Assembly (NCBI RefSeq): GCF_003386235.1
Contig: NZ_QRDZ01000058.1
Span: 1 to 35,884 of the forward strand
Source: Cohnella phaseoli
GTDB taxonomy: Bacteria; Bacillota; Bacilli; Paenibacillales; Paenibacillaceae
Direction: 5' to 3'
DNA length: 35,884 nt
Shown here: piece by piece, positions 14,052 through 22,986 of the stretch
How the letters are laid out: every line of letters begins with the position of its first letter
Position numbering within the stretch: the first letter of the stretch is position 1
Made by a program: the position numbers and the translations under genes
The notes under the pieces: model-generated
Databases searched by the model: none
The model's input: the letters and a program-made list of their open reading frames with translations, nothing else
Told to the model about the DNA's origin: nothing

Positions 14052-16499
14052 ATGATGTTTGGCAGATTTACGGAACGCGCGCAGAAGGTGTTGGCCCTGG
14101 CCCAGGAAGAAGCAGTGCGGTTGGGACACAACAATATCGGTACGGAGCATATTCTTCTCGGCTTGATTCGGGAAGGGGAGAGCATCGCCGCCAAGGCGCT
14201 GATCGCTCTCGGATTGGGATTGGAGAAAATTCAGGACGAGGTGGAATCGCTCATCGGCCGCGGACAGGAGCAGCCGACGAACATCGCTTATACGCCTCGG
14301 GCGAAGAAGGTCATCGAACTGTCGATGGACGAGGCGCGTAAGCTTGGCCACACTTACGTCGGCACGGAGCATATTTTGCTCGGTCTCATTCGCGAAGGCG
14401 AAGGCGTCGCCGCCCGGGTGTTGAACAATCTGGGCATCAGCTTGAACAAGGCGCGCCAGCAAGTGCTTCAGCTGCTCGGCAGCAACGAGAACGCATCGCC
14501 GAATCACGGTCCGTCCGCCAATGTCAGCACCCCGACGCTGGACGGCCTGGCCCGCGACTTGACCGCAAGCGCGCGGGAAGGCAATATCGACCCCGTCATC
14601 GGACGGCAGAAGGAAATCGAGCGCGTCATCCAAGTGCTTTCCCGCCGGACGAAAAACAACCCGGTGCTGATCGGGGAGCCGGGCGTCGGCAAAACGGCGA
14701 TCGCCGAAGGGCTGGCCCAACGCATCGTCAATAACGAAATTCCCGAGACGCTGCGCGATAAGCGCGTCATGACGCTGGATATGGGCTCGGTCGTCGCAGG
14801 CACGAAGTACCGCGGCGAGTTCGAGGACCGTCTGAAAAAAATCATGGACGAAATTCGTCAAGCCGGCAACGTCATCCTATTCATCGACGAGCTGCATACG
14901 CTCATCGGAGCGGGCGGCGCGGAAGGCGCGATCGACGCCTCCAACATTTTGAAGCCGGCGCTGGCTCGCGGCGAGTTGCAATGCATCGGCGCGACGACGC
15001 TGGACGAATATCGCAAATATATCGAGAAGGATGCGGCTCTGGAGCGCCGGTTCCAGCCGATTACGGTGGATCAGCCGACTCCGGAGGAAGCGGTGCAAAT
15101 TCTGCTCGGACTGCGCGATCGCTATGAAGCGCATCACCGAGTGAAAATTACCGACGAGGCGATCGATGCGGCGGTGAAGCTGTCCGATCGCTACATTCCC
15201 GACCGGTTCCTGCCGGACAAAGCGATCGACTTGATCGACGAAGCCGGCTCCAAGGTTCGGCTGAATTCCTACACGGTTCCGCCTAATCTGAAGCAGCTTG
15301 AGACGCGTCTGGAGGACATCCGCAAGGAGAAGGACGCCGCCGTTCAGAGCCAGGAGTTCGAGAAAGCGGCCGCTCTGCGCGATACCGAGCAGAAAATCCG
15401 CGAAGAGCTGGATTTCACGAAAAACCAGTGGAAGGAAAAGCAAGGCCGCACCGATTCCGAAGTGACGCCTGAGGATATCGCTCAGGTTGTGGCAAGCTGG
15501 ACCGGCATCCCGGTCAGCAAGCTGGCGGAGGAAGAGACGGAGCGCCTGCTGAAGATGGAAAGCATTCTGCACGATCGCGTCATCGGCCAGGAGGAAGCCG
15601 TTAAATCGGTGTCCCGCGCCATTCGCCGCGCTCGCGCCGGACTCAAGGATCCGAAGCGTCCGATGGGCTCCTTCATCTTCCTCGGACCTACGGGCGTCGG
15701 CAAGACCGAGCTGGCCCGCGCGATTGCGGAGGCCATGTTCGGAGACGAGAACGCGGTTATCCGCATCGACATGTCGGAGTACATGGAGAAGCACTCCACG
15801 TCCCGCCTCGTCGGAGCGCCTCCGGGATACGTCGGTTATGACGAAGGCGGCCAACTGACCGAGAAAGTGCGCCGTAAGCCGTACTCGGTCGTGCTGCTGG
15901 ACGAGATCGAGAAGGCGCATCCGGAAGTGTTTAATATTTTGCTGCAAGTGTTGGAAGACGGCCGTCTGACCGATTCCAAGGGTCGTTCGGTAGACTTCCG
16001 CAACACGCTGATCATCATGACGTCCAACGTAGGCGCGGAGCAGATCCGGAAAAACTCCACGCTCGGCTTCACCGCCGCGCAGGATGCGGGACGCGACTAT
16101 CAGAACATGAAGGAGAAGGTGCTGGCGGAGCTGAAGAAGTCGTTCCGTCCGGAGTTCCTGAACCGGATCGACGAATCGATCGTGTTCCACCCTCTGAACG
16201 AGGAGCATATCGCCCAGATCGTAACGCTGATGGCCGACGATCTTCGTAAGCGCCTTGTCGAGCACAACGTCAGCTTCGAGCTGACCGACTCGGCCAAAGC
16301 GTTCCTGGCGAAGGAAGGCTACGATCCGCAATACGGAGCGCGTCCGCTGCGCAGAGCGATCCAGAAGCATATCGAGGATCGGCTGTCGGAGGATTTGCTG
16401 CTCGGCAAAATCGCCAAAGGCCACGCTCTTGTTATCGATGAGGAGAATGGAAGTCTCGTAGTTAAACTGAAAGGCGAGATTGAGCTGTCCAAGGCTTAA
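14052..16499 (+). CDS. clpC: ATP-dependent Clp protease ATPase subunit ClpC
   Basis: An 815-residue AAA+ unfoldase that feeds proteins to ClpP. Domains: two Clp-N repeats (about 1-150, the phospho-arginine-binding domain), AAA-1 with Walker A GEPGVGKT (208-215) and Walker B VILFIDE near 274-280, a coiled-coil middle/UVR segment (about 407-463), and AAA-2 with Walker A GPTGVGKT (545-552) and Walker B VVLLDEIEKAH near 613. The loop LGF (671-673) is the ClpP-docking tripeptide. Start ATG 14052 (MMFGRFTERAQ) with AGGAGGTG about 7 nt upstream. It is the last gene of the CtsR operon, ending at a strong terminator. Confidence 0.97.
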   Translation: MMFGRFTERAQKVLALAQEEAVRLGHNNIGTEHILLGLIREGESIAAKALIALGLGLEKIQDEVESLIGRGQEQPTNIAYTPRAKKVIELSMDEARKLGHTYVGTEHILLGLIREGEGVAARVLNNLGISLNKARQQVLQLLGSNENASPNHGPSANVSTPTLDGLARDLTASAREGNIDPVIGRQKEIERVIQVLSRRTKNNPVLIGEPGVGKTAIAEGLAQRIVNNEIPETLRDKRVMTLDMGSVVAGTKYRGEFEDRLKKIMDEIRQAGNVILFIDELHTLIGAGGAEGAIDASNILKPALARGELQCIGATTLDEYRKYIEKDAALERRFQPITVDQPTPEEAVQILLGLRDRYEAHHRVKITDEAIDAAVKLSDRYIPDRFLPDKAIDLIDEAGSKVRLNSYTVPPNLKQLETRLEDIRKEKDAAVQSQEFEKAAALRDTEQKIREELDFTKNQWKEKQGRTDSEVTPEDIAQVVASWTGIPVSKLAEEETERLLKMESILHDRVIGQEEAVKSVSRAIRRARAGLKDPKRPMGSFIFLGPTGVGKTELARAIAEAMFGDENAVIRIDMSEYMEKHSTSRLVGAPPGYVGYDEGGQLTEKVRRKPYSVVLLDEIEKAHPEVFNILLQVLEDGRLTDSKGRSVDFRNTLIIMTSNVGAEQIRKNSTLGFTAAQDAGRDYQNMKEKVLAELKKSFRPEFLNRIDESIVFHPLNEEHIAQIVTLMADDLRKRLVEHNVSFELTDSAKAFLAKEGYDPQYGARPLRRAIQKHIEDRLSEDLLLGKIAKGHALVIDEENGSLVVKLKGEIELSKA

Positions 16500-16500
16500 G

Positions 16501-16559
16501 ACGCCATAAAAAAACCGTTCCGTAAGGCTCGCGCCTGGAACGGTTTTTTTTTATGGCGT
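16501..16559. terminator. Bidirectional terminator after clpC
   Basis: ACGCCATAAAAAAACCGTTCC (16501-16521) pairs with its complement at 16537-16559. The A tract on one arm and the T tract on the other make it active on both strands, so it can end clpC (+) and the 16694-17101 gene (-). Confidence 0.92.
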
Positions 16560-16693
16560 CGTCCCTCAAGTTTCGTCCTCGGACGAATGGACGCGGACAG
16601 TCCTCGTGCGGTAATCGCTCGGGGGGATTTGCGCGGTCGGACCGCACCGCCGTTCGGACGATGCCGCGACTCGGGAAAGAATCCGGACGCGCA
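16560..16693. other. Short gap with two near-perfect palindromes
   Basis: TTCGTCCTCGGACGAA (16572-16587) and GCGGTCGGACCGC (around 16636) are short, almost loopless palindromes downstream of the - strand gene. Neither has a T tract, and no gene is visible. Confidence 0.45.
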
Positions 16694-17101
16694 TTAACCG
16701 AAAGAAGTGGCGCTGATTTCTACGGGACCTATGACGGCAACGGTCAATCCGGGAGTTACGCTCTCGATAGAAAGCGTATAAATCTGAGGGCCGGAAGGAG
16801 AGTTTCCGTCGATGGTCAGCAAGGAGTTCAATTGGAACGTGGTGAACGAAGCTTCGATGCCGATCCGGGAATAATAGATTTCTGTGCCTCCGCGACGAAT
16901 GCGATATAGAACGGACCCGGAACCCGGATTGCTCTGGATGCCGACCGTTGCAACGATTTGAACATATCTGGGCACCGTATTCGGAACGCTGACGATGACG
17001 GAAGCGATGTCCGTTTTGGCCGGGGTCAGCGGGACCGCAATGTTTGTCCCTCCGGCAATCGGAGTGACTACAGTCGCGTTGTAATTGAATAACGTCGTCA
17101 T
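16694..17101 (-). CDS. Small beta-rich hypothetical protein, possible spore-surface protein
   Basis: A 135-residue protein with no family I can name with certainty. The sequence is rich in Thr, Val, Ile, Ser and Gly, with alternating hydrophobic strands (VQIVATVGIQ, GSVLYRIRRGGTEIYYS, FTTFQLNSLLTI), few charged residues, no cysteine and no signal peptide. This fits a compact beta-sandwich such as those in exosporium or spore-coat surface proteins. ATG 17101 has an excellent AAAGGAGGTGATGAT ribosome site; an upstream ATG is open but lacks one. Upstream on the - strand is CATATGAT, which fits the -10 of sporulation sigma E or K loosely, without a good -35. It stands alone between convergent clpC and a divergent regulator. 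Confidence 0.7.
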   Translation of the reverse strand: MTTLFNYNATVVTPIAGGTNIAVPLTPAKTDIASVIVSVPNTVPRYVQIVATVGIQSNPGSGSVLYRIRRGGTEIYYSRIGIEASFTTFQLNSLLTIDGNSPSGPQIYTLSIESVTPGLTVAVIGPVEISATSFG

Positions 17102-17261
17102 ATCATCACCTCCTTTCCATGTTTGATAACACATCATATGCTTGGCCACTGGAAAAGACAGGATGAATCGGCATGAGCGATGCTACATTTTTATTCGCGA
17201 CAGGCCATATATCCCGGCGTGAATATCGGACGAGGGCGGTCTCCGTTCACATTTTTGTAAA

Positions 17262-17291
17262 TTGTTAAAATGACGGCAACAGGAGTATAAT
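17262..17291 (+). promoter_or_regulatory. Sigma-A promoter of the TetR-MMPL pair
   Basis: TTGTTA (17262-17267) and TATAAT (17286-17291) are 18 bp apart, 34 bp before the TetR start. A TetR operator would be expected here for autoregulation, but I see no clear palindrome. Confidence 0.7.
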
Positions 17292-17325
17292 AGCTTTTAG
17301 TACAATAATGATCAGGTGATTACTA

Positions 17326-17964
17326 ATGCAGGTTTTAAAGGAGGAAGTGCGCAGCGCCATTTTGCTGGCCGCATACGAGGAGTTTCGGCAGAGCGGTTAT
17401 TCGGAAGCGTCGATACGCCGGATTGCCGCCGCCGCCGGTATGACCTCGGGCAACATTTATCGCTATTTTCGCAATAAGGAGGATTTGTTCGACGCCATTG
17501 TCGGCCCTCTCTATAGCGAATATAGCCGTTATGCGCAGGAATACTTGCAAACTGCCGAGGGAATCGTGACGGGCGGCTGGGACGTCCAGGCGAGAACGAT
17601 CTTCTTCGAACGGGTTCAGGCTACGCTGATCGGATTGTTGATGGCGTCGGGCCCCAGTCTGCTGCTGCTGCTGTGCCGCAGCGAAGGCTCGAAGTACGAA
17701 AGCATACGCAGCGAGCTTACCGGGTTCGTCGAAAGCCTGCTGACGAAAACCTTCTCGGCCGCCAAAGCAGCGGCAGGACCGCTGAACGAGAACGAACGGA
17801 TCGAGATCGGCATGCTGTCGGCGACCTTGATTGAAGGCGTTGCCTGGATCGCGGCTAAGTATCACGATTCCGAAAGATTAGGAACGTTGGTCGAGCAATT
17901 GATCGATGTGTTCGGCGGCGGAGTGGAGAAAAGGTTGTTGGTTTACCGGGATCTTAACGGGTGA
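17326..17964 (+). CDS. TetR/AcrR-family transcriptional regulator
   Basis: A 212-residue regulator. The helix-turn-helix lies at about 22-55: SGYSEASIRRIAAAAGMTSG followed by NIYRYFRNKEDLF, the usual TetR pattern. The rest is the helical ligand-binding and dimer domain. The ATG has AGGTGA upstream. It lies 71 bp before the MMPL exporter on the same strand, so it probably represses this exporter and itself until a lipid-like or toxic ligand binds. The ligand is unknown. Confidence 0.9.
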   Translation: MQVLKEEVRSAILLAAYEEFRQSGYSEASIRRIAAAAGMTSGNIYRYFRNKEDLFDAIVGPLYSEYSRYAQEYLQTAEGIVTGGWDVQARTIFFERVQATLIGLLMASGPSLLLLLCRSEGSKYESIRSELTGFVESLLTKTFSAAKAAAGPLNENERIEIGMLSATLIEGVAWIAAKYHDSERLGTLVEQLIDVFGGGVEKRLLVYRDLNG

Positions 17965-18035
17965 AGCGCTCAATCGTTTCTTCGAGCAGACTTGGCGGAG
18001 TGAAGAGAGACTGAGGAGAGAAGGAGAGGAAACGA

Positions 18036-21000
18036 ATGCAACGAATTATACGCTGGCGCTGGCCGCTATTGGCGATATGGCTGGCTGTTACCGTCGTGCT
18101 GACGGTCATTCAGCCGGACGTCAACGCCATCCTGCACGAACGCGGACAAAACCCGCTTTCTGCGGACAGCCGCGCCGTCATCGCTCACGATCTGCTCAAG
18201 AAAATGAGCAATGTCAAGGGGCGGAGCGATATCGTCGTCTTTTTCAAGGAAGAAGGACTGTCCGAGGACGACATGAAGAGTATCAAAAGCGGGGTAGAAG
18301 GAATCCAAGCGAAGTCGGATGCGCTTGGCGCGGCGGAGCTGATCGATCCGTTCTCCTCCCCGGAAGCGGGCAAGCAGTTGATCTCGCAAGATCGCACGAC
18401 GGTTATGGTCCCGTTCGTGCTCCAGGTCAACGGGCGCAGCGTGGACGATATTGGCGATCAATTCACCGAGGCGCTCAAGGACGTGCAGGTTCCGTTTTAT
18501 TTGACGGGCGAAGACTTTATTGAGAACGACTATTTGAAGGCGACGATCGCCGGGGTCGAGAAGAGCGCCGCGCTGACGGTCATTTTCATTTTGGTCGTGC
18601 TGCTGCTGATGTTCCGCTCCATCGTCATTCCTTTCGTGTCGCTGTTAACGGTGGGGATATCGTATCTGGTGTCGATGGGGATCGCGGCTCAACTGATCGA
18701 TAAGCTTGAATTTCCGATCACCAGCGTAACCCAGATGCTGCTTGTGCTGATCCTGTTCGGAATCGGAACGGACTACAATATTTTGTTGTTCAACCGATTC
18801 AAGGAGGAGCTGTCCCAGGGTAAAACGACGGACGAAGCGATCATCGCTTCCTACCGGACTGCGGGCAAGACGATCATCTACAGCATTCTGACGGTGTTTA
18901 TCGCGTTTGCGGGCTTAACGTTCTCGGATTTCGGCATCTATCAGTCGGCGAACGTAGTCGCGATCGGAACCGTCATTCTGGTGCTCGTGCTCCTGACGCT
19001 GACGCCGTTCGTGATGAAGACGTTCGGGGCGAAGCTGTTCTGGCCTTCTCGCGGAGCGGCCGGGCATAAGGAAAGCCGGCTGATGGCGGGGCTGACTCAA
19101 ACGGCGGTTAAGCGGCCTCTGATCACGATTGCCGTCATTGTCGCGCTGCTGATTCCCGTCTTCCTGACCAGCGGCCAGAAGCTCAGCTTCGACCAATTGG
19201 CGGAGCTCGGCGAGGACCATCAGTCGACCAAGGCGTTCGGCATCGTGGCCGAGAGGTTCAGCAGAGGGCAGGCATTGCCGACGACGCTTGTGATCGAAGG
19301 CAAGGAAGAGCTGGACAACAACGAGGCTTTGGCAGTAATCGACGATCTGACGAACGCGATCAGGGATATTCCGGGCGTGCACCAAGTGTCCGGAGTCACT
19401 CAGCCGGAAGGCAAGCCAATTGACGAATTCTATATTAAGGGCCAGACGGCCGAGGTGACCAAAGGCATTGCCGCATCGCGAGACGGAGTTGACGCCGTGC
19501 GGGACGGACTGGATCAGATGCGTTCCGAGCTGAAGTCGCCCGACTTCTCGCAGGTGAAGCAGTTGGCGGAAGGCACCGGCCAGGTACGGGACGGATTGGA
19601 TCAGGTGACCGACGCGGTGAACCGGATCGTCTCCGGTATCGGCGACGGAGCAAGCGGAGGCCGCGCGCTGGAAGAAGGAATCGCCAAGCTACGCGGAGGC
19701 ATGACGGACATCGCCGCGCAAACAGGCGTGCTGGCTGACGCGCTCGAACGGCTTCGCCAAGGCTACGAAGCGCTCGGGGGCGGCTACAAGGAGCTTGGGA
19801 ACGGGATTCCGGAGCTGCAGAACGGTATGGCCGGAATGAACGGCCTAATCGACAAACTGGGGCAGACGCATAGCGAATTGGCCGAAGACCAGGACTACGC
19901 GACGCTTCGCAGCACGGGACAACAGCTGGCGACCGCTCTGGCCGGCATTGCCGACGGATTTGCCCAATTGGAACGTAATTCGTCCGAGCTGCAAACCGGC
20001 TTAGGCTCTTCCGCCGACGGCTTGCGGAAGTTGGCTGCAGGACAGCAGCAGATCGTGGGCGGGCTGAAGGAGCTGGAGCAGGGAGCCAAGCAACTGTCCT
20101 CCGGCCTGTCTCAAGGAGAATCCGGCGGCCAGAAGCTCGCGGCTTCGATGAAGCGGCTGAGCGGGGCGTTGGCCGACATCGAAGACGGCCAGAAGCAGTT
20201 GAACGAAGGGCTCGGAGCTCTTAACGGGGGCTTCGATCAGTTGAAGGACGGACTGCAGAAGAGCGGTCAAGGACTGTCGGACATTTCGGACGGCTTGAAG
20301 ATGACCGGGGATTTCCTCGTGCAGATGGGAACGACGAAGACGTTCTTCATTCCGCGCGAGGCTCTGGAGAACGAGCAATTCGCCCAGGCTAAGGATGCTT
20401 TCATGTCCAAGAATCGCACGGTGACAAAGCTGATCGTCGTGCTGAACGAGGATCCGTATTCCCCCGAAGCGCTTAAGATTATCGACCAAGTCAACGCCAC
20501 GACGGACAGCCGCCTCGACGGCACCGTGCTGGCCGATGCGGCTCGCGGAGCGGCGGGACCGACATCGATTACGCACGATATGAACGAGTCTCAGCTGGCG
20601 TCGTTCAATAGCGCGGCGATTATCGTCATCGTCAGCGTTTTCCTGGTGCTGCTGATGGTCATTCGTTCGATATTGCCTGCATTGTACATTGTGCTGTCGC
20701 TTATCGCTTCCTATTATGTGGCGATGGGGGCGTCTAAGCTGGTTGCCGAGCATATTCTCGGAACGGAGGGCTTGTCTTCGTTCGTGCCGTTCTTCTCCTT
20801 CATCGTTATCGTTGCGGTTGGCGTCGATTACGGCATCTTCCTGATGATGCGGTATAAGGAATACGGCGACATCGACCATGAAGAAGCGATCAAGCGGGCG
20901 ACGCGAAGCGTAGGAGGGGTCATCATCTCCGCGATGATCATCCTCGGTGGAACCTTCGCTACGTTGATGCCTTCGGGGCTGGTGCTGCTTATCGAGATGG

Positions 21001-21113
21001 CTACGGCCGTCATCGTGGGTCTCGTCGCGCTCGTCTTCGTGCTGCTGCCGATGCTTGTACCGGCGCTGATGGCACTGCCGAAAGTATTTCGCAGACGAGA
21101 GCAGGTCAAATAA
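18036..21113 (+). CDS. MMPL/RND-family exporter with heptad-repeat periplasm-side domain
   Basis: A 1025-residue membrane protein likely driven by the proton gradient. TM1 is near 8-26, an extracytoplasmic domain runs to about 185, then five to six TM helices to about 340 include GTDYNILLFNRF (near 245). A final TM bundle from about 860 includes GVDYGIFLMMRY (near 929). These two Asp-Tyr pairs are the conserved proton-relay positions of MMPL transporters. Between about 472 and 758 is a long series of Gly-rich heptads (GLxQL, GLKELEQGAKQLSSGL and similar) like those in YhgE/Pip-type proteins, giving a long helical ectodomain. AGAAGGAGAGG precedes the ATG. It is the partner of the TetR gene. 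The substrate is unknown; family members move lipids, peptides or drugs. Confidence 0.9.
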   Translation: MQRIIRWRWPLLAIWLAVTVVLTVIQPDVNAILHERGQNPLSADSRAVIAHDLLKKMSNVKGRSDIVVFFKEEGLSEDDMKSIKSGVEGIQAKSDALGAAELIDPFSSPEAGKQLISQDRTTVMVPFVLQVNGRSVDDIGDQFTEALKDVQVPFYLTGEDFIENDYLKATIAGVEKSAALTVIFILVVLLLMFRSIVIPFVSLLTVGISYLVSMGIAAQLIDKLEFPITSVTQMLLVLILFGIGTDYNILLFNRFKEELSQGKTTDEAIIASYRTAGKTIIYSILTVFIAFAGLTFSDFGIYQSANVVAIGTVILVLVLLTLTPFVMKTFGAKLFWPSRGAAGHKESRLMAGLTQTAVKRPLITIAVIVALLIPVFLTSGQKLSFDQLAELGEDHQSTKAFGIVAERFSRGQALPTTLVIEGKEELDNNEALAVIDDLTNAIRDIPGVHQVSGVTQPEGKPIDEFYIKGQTAEVTKGIAASRDGVDAVRDGLDQMRSELKSPDFSQVKQLAEGTGQVRDGLDQVTDAVNRIVSGIGDGASGGRALEEGIAKLRGGMTDIAAQTGVLADALERLRQGYEALGGGYKELGNGIPELQNGMAGMNGLIDKLGQTHSELAEDQDYATLRSTGQQLATALAGIADGFAQLERNSSELQTGLGSSADGLRKLAAGQQQIVGGLKELEQGAKQLSSGLSQGESGGQKLAASMKRLSGALADIEDGQKQLNEGLGALNGGFDQLKDGLQKSGQGLSDISDGLKMTGDFLVQMGTTKTFFIPREALENEQFAQAKDAFMSKNRTVTKLIVVLNEDPYSPEALKIIDQVNATTDSRLDGTVLADAARGAAGPTSITHDMNESQLASFNSAAIIVIVSVFLVLLMVIRSILPALYIVLSLIASYYVAMGASKLVAEHILGTEGLSSFVPFFSFIVIVAVGVDYGIFLMMRYKEYGDIDHEEAIKRATRSVGGVIISAMIILGGTFATLMPSGLVLLIEMATAVIVGLVALVFVLLPMLVPALMALPKVFRRREQVK

Positions 21114-21133
21114 GATTGGTTGATGCTGTAGCA

Positions 21134-21193
21134 AGGGGCTGTCCCATAAGTAAAGGTAAGCAACTTTACTTACGGGATAGCCCCTGTTTTTTT
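21134..21193 (+). terminator. Terminator after the MMPL gene
   Basis: Long stem AGGGGCTGTCCCATAAGTAA (from 21134) pairs with TTACTTACGGGATAGCCCCT (ending 21185) with two mismatches or G-U pairs, followed by G and seven T. Its arm sequence recurs in the inverted repeats at 25093 and 25200. Confidence 0.88.
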
Positions 21194-21604
21194 CGCCAGG
21201 CTGCATAAAATTAGCCGACTTAGAGTTGGTACTCGCCGGGCCACAAAATTAAAGCGGAGAAACCGTCTTAATGACAGAAAATGGGCGAAAGTGGTCAATA
21301 TAAGCGGGGAAACCAAGCTTATTTTTTCAAAATAGGCGATTTTACGGAAACAAGGCGGAAAAACCGCTTTATTGGGTTCCGGAAGGGTGCGGCAGCCTTT
21401 TTAAGGCGGCTTTTCCGCCTTAGGCGAACGGTCGGTTGTTATCTATGAGCGGATTGAGTCAAACAACCCATGCACACGGTTGAGCAAAGCGCTCCGCAAA
21501 CATTCTTTGGATGATTTTTAAATCCCGTTCGGTTCCTATGCGAGGGCTAAAGTGGTAAAATTCTTGAATAAGGACTTCATAAGCTAAAGGAGCCATCATC
21601 TGTT
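21194..21604. other. Intergenic region with palindromic AAGCGG repeats
   Basis: No gene is visible in these 411 bp. Four related short inverted repeats of the AAGCGG-(A/T-rich)-CCGCTT kind are listed separately (21249-21424). The rest has no recognisable promoter for radA, although TGGTAAAATTCTTG near 21551 is a weak -10-like element. The radA ribosome site AAGGAG lies about 12 nt from its start, longer than usual. Confidence 0.55.
21249..21424. repeat. Four related short palindromic repeats (AAGCGG...CCGCTTA)
   Basis: Units at 21249-21270, 21299-21321, 21351-21372 and 21401-21424 each carry (T)TAAGCGG or AAGGCGG, a short A/T-rich loop, and the complement. The last, TAAGGCGG/CCGCCTTA (21402-21409 with 21415-21422), is a perfect 8-bp stem. 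Spacing is about 50 bp. Between units 2 and 3 lies AATAGGCGATTTT, a 13-mer also found at 181-193 after the rRNA operon, so this is probably an interspersed intergenic repeat family. Confidence 0.7.
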
Positions 21605-22972
21605 ATGGCTAAGGTTAAAATAAAATTCGTGTGCACCCAGTGCGGAACCGAATCTCCGAAATGGATGGGCAAATGCCCGGGCTGCCACGAATGGAACACG
21701 ATGGTAGAGGAGACCGAGAAGGAGATCAAGGCGCCGGTCGGACGAAGCGAGCTGATCCGAACGAAAGAAAAGGCGCGCGCGATCATAGATATAGAAAGCG
21801 GGCAAGAACCCCGCGTCGAGACGGGCATGTCCGAGCTGAACCGGGTGCTCGGAGGAGGGCTTGTTCCCGGCTCGCTGCTGCTTGTCGGCGGAGATCCCGG
21901 AATCGGCAAATCGACGCTGCTGCTGCAAACTTCCTATTCCTTGTCCGCGCAGGGGCTCAAGGTGCTGTACGTGTCCGGCGAGGAATCGGTTCGCCAGACG
22001 AAGCTTCGGGCCGATCGGCTGGGCGCATTGAACGACAGACTGTACGTTCTGTGCGAGACGAATTTGGAAACGATTGAAGAGGCGATCACTGAGGTGGAGC
22101 CCGATTTTCTCGTGATCGATTCCATTCAGACGGTTTATCGGCCGGAGGTCGCTTCCGCGCCGGGCAGCGTGGCGCAGGTGCGGGAATGTACCGCCCACTT
22201 TATGAGAATATCTAAAGTAAACGGAGTGGCGACGGTGCTCGTCGGCCATGTGACCAAGGAAGGCGCGATTGCCGGGCCGAGGCTGCTGGAGCATATGGTC
22301 GACTGCGTGCTGTACTTCGAGGGCGAACGTCATCATACTTATCGCATTTTGCGGGCGGTGAAGAACCGCTTCGGCTCCACGAACGAGATCGGCATTTTCG
22401 ATATGACGGAGGACGGCTTGAGGGAAGTGGCCAATCCTTCGGAGCTATTCCTCTCCGAGAGACCGCTCGGGGTCGCGGGCTCTACGGTCGTAGCCAGCAT
22501 AGAGGGAACTCGTCCCGTGCTCGTGGAGCTGCAGGCGCTCGTGTCTCCGACTCATTTTCCGTCTCCGCGGCGAATGGCTTCAGGGTTCGATCACCATCGG
22601 ATGTCGCTCGTTATCGCCGTGTTGGAGAAACGGATGGGAATGTTCCTGCAAAATCAGGACGCCTATCTGAACGTTGCGGGCGGAGTAAAGCTGGACGAAC
22701 CCGCGACGGATTTGGCTGCTGCGGTCAGCCTCGCGTCAAGCTTCAAGGACGCCCCGACCAAGCCGTTCGACGCCGTCTTCGGAGAGGTCGGCCTGACCGG
22801 GGAGGTGCGGGCCGTCTCGCGAGCGGAGCAAAGAGTCAAGGAAGCGCACAAGTTAGGCTTCAAACGCGTCATTTTGCCGGAGATGAGCATAAAAGGCTGG
22901 CAGCCGCCACGGGGCATCGAGCTGATCGGCGTCAGTACGGTGGCCGAGGCATTAAAGGCTGCATTGGAATAA
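21605..22972 (+). CDS. radA: DNA repair protein RadA
   Basis: A 455-residue DnaB-like branch-migration helicase that processes recombination intermediates. It has an N-terminal four-cysteine zinc finger (Cys10, Cys13, Cys24, Cys27), a RecA-like ATPase with Walker A GDPGIGKST (96-104), the RadA-specific KNRFG motif (253-257), and a C-terminal Lon-protease-like domain (about 300-455). Length is normal. disA follows after 14 nt in the order usual for Firmicutes. Here the MMPL module separates radA from clpC, whereas in Bacillus subtilis the two are adjacent. Confidence 0.97.
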   Translation: MAKVKIKFVCTQCGTESPKWMGKCPGCHEWNTMVEETEKEIKAPVGRSELIRTKEKARAIIDIESGQEPRVETGMSELNRVLGGGLVPGSLLLVGGDPGIGKSTLLLQTSYSLSAQGLKVLYVSGEESVRQTKLRADRLGALNDRLYVLCETNLETIEEAITEVEPDFLVIDSIQTVYRPEVASAPGSVAQVRECTAHFMRISKVNGVATVLVGHVTKEGAIAGPRLLEHMVDCVLYFEGERHHTYRILRAVKNRFGSTNEIGIFDMTEDGLREVANPSELFLSERPLGVAGSTVVASIEGTRPVLVELQALVSPTHFPSPRRMASGFDHHRMSLVIAVLEKRMGMFLQNQDAYLNVAGGVKLDEPATDLAAAVSLASSFKDAPTKPFDAVFGEVGLTGEVRAVSRAEQRVKEAHKLGFKRVILPEMSIKGWQPPRGIELIGVSTVAEALKAALE

Positions 22973-22986
22973 GGGGGGATCACATC

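Noticed and set aside
14877..16424. 515-residue minus-strand frame
   Set aside because: It is a GC-driven shadow of clpC, without a ribosome site or recognisable domain.
20001..21206. 401-residue minus-strand frame
   Set aside because: It is antisense to the MMPL gene, rich in His/Arg/Gln as shadows of GC-rich genes are, and it crosses the terminator.
21596..22336. 246-residue minus-strand frame
   Set aside because: It is antisense to radA, with no domain or start signal.
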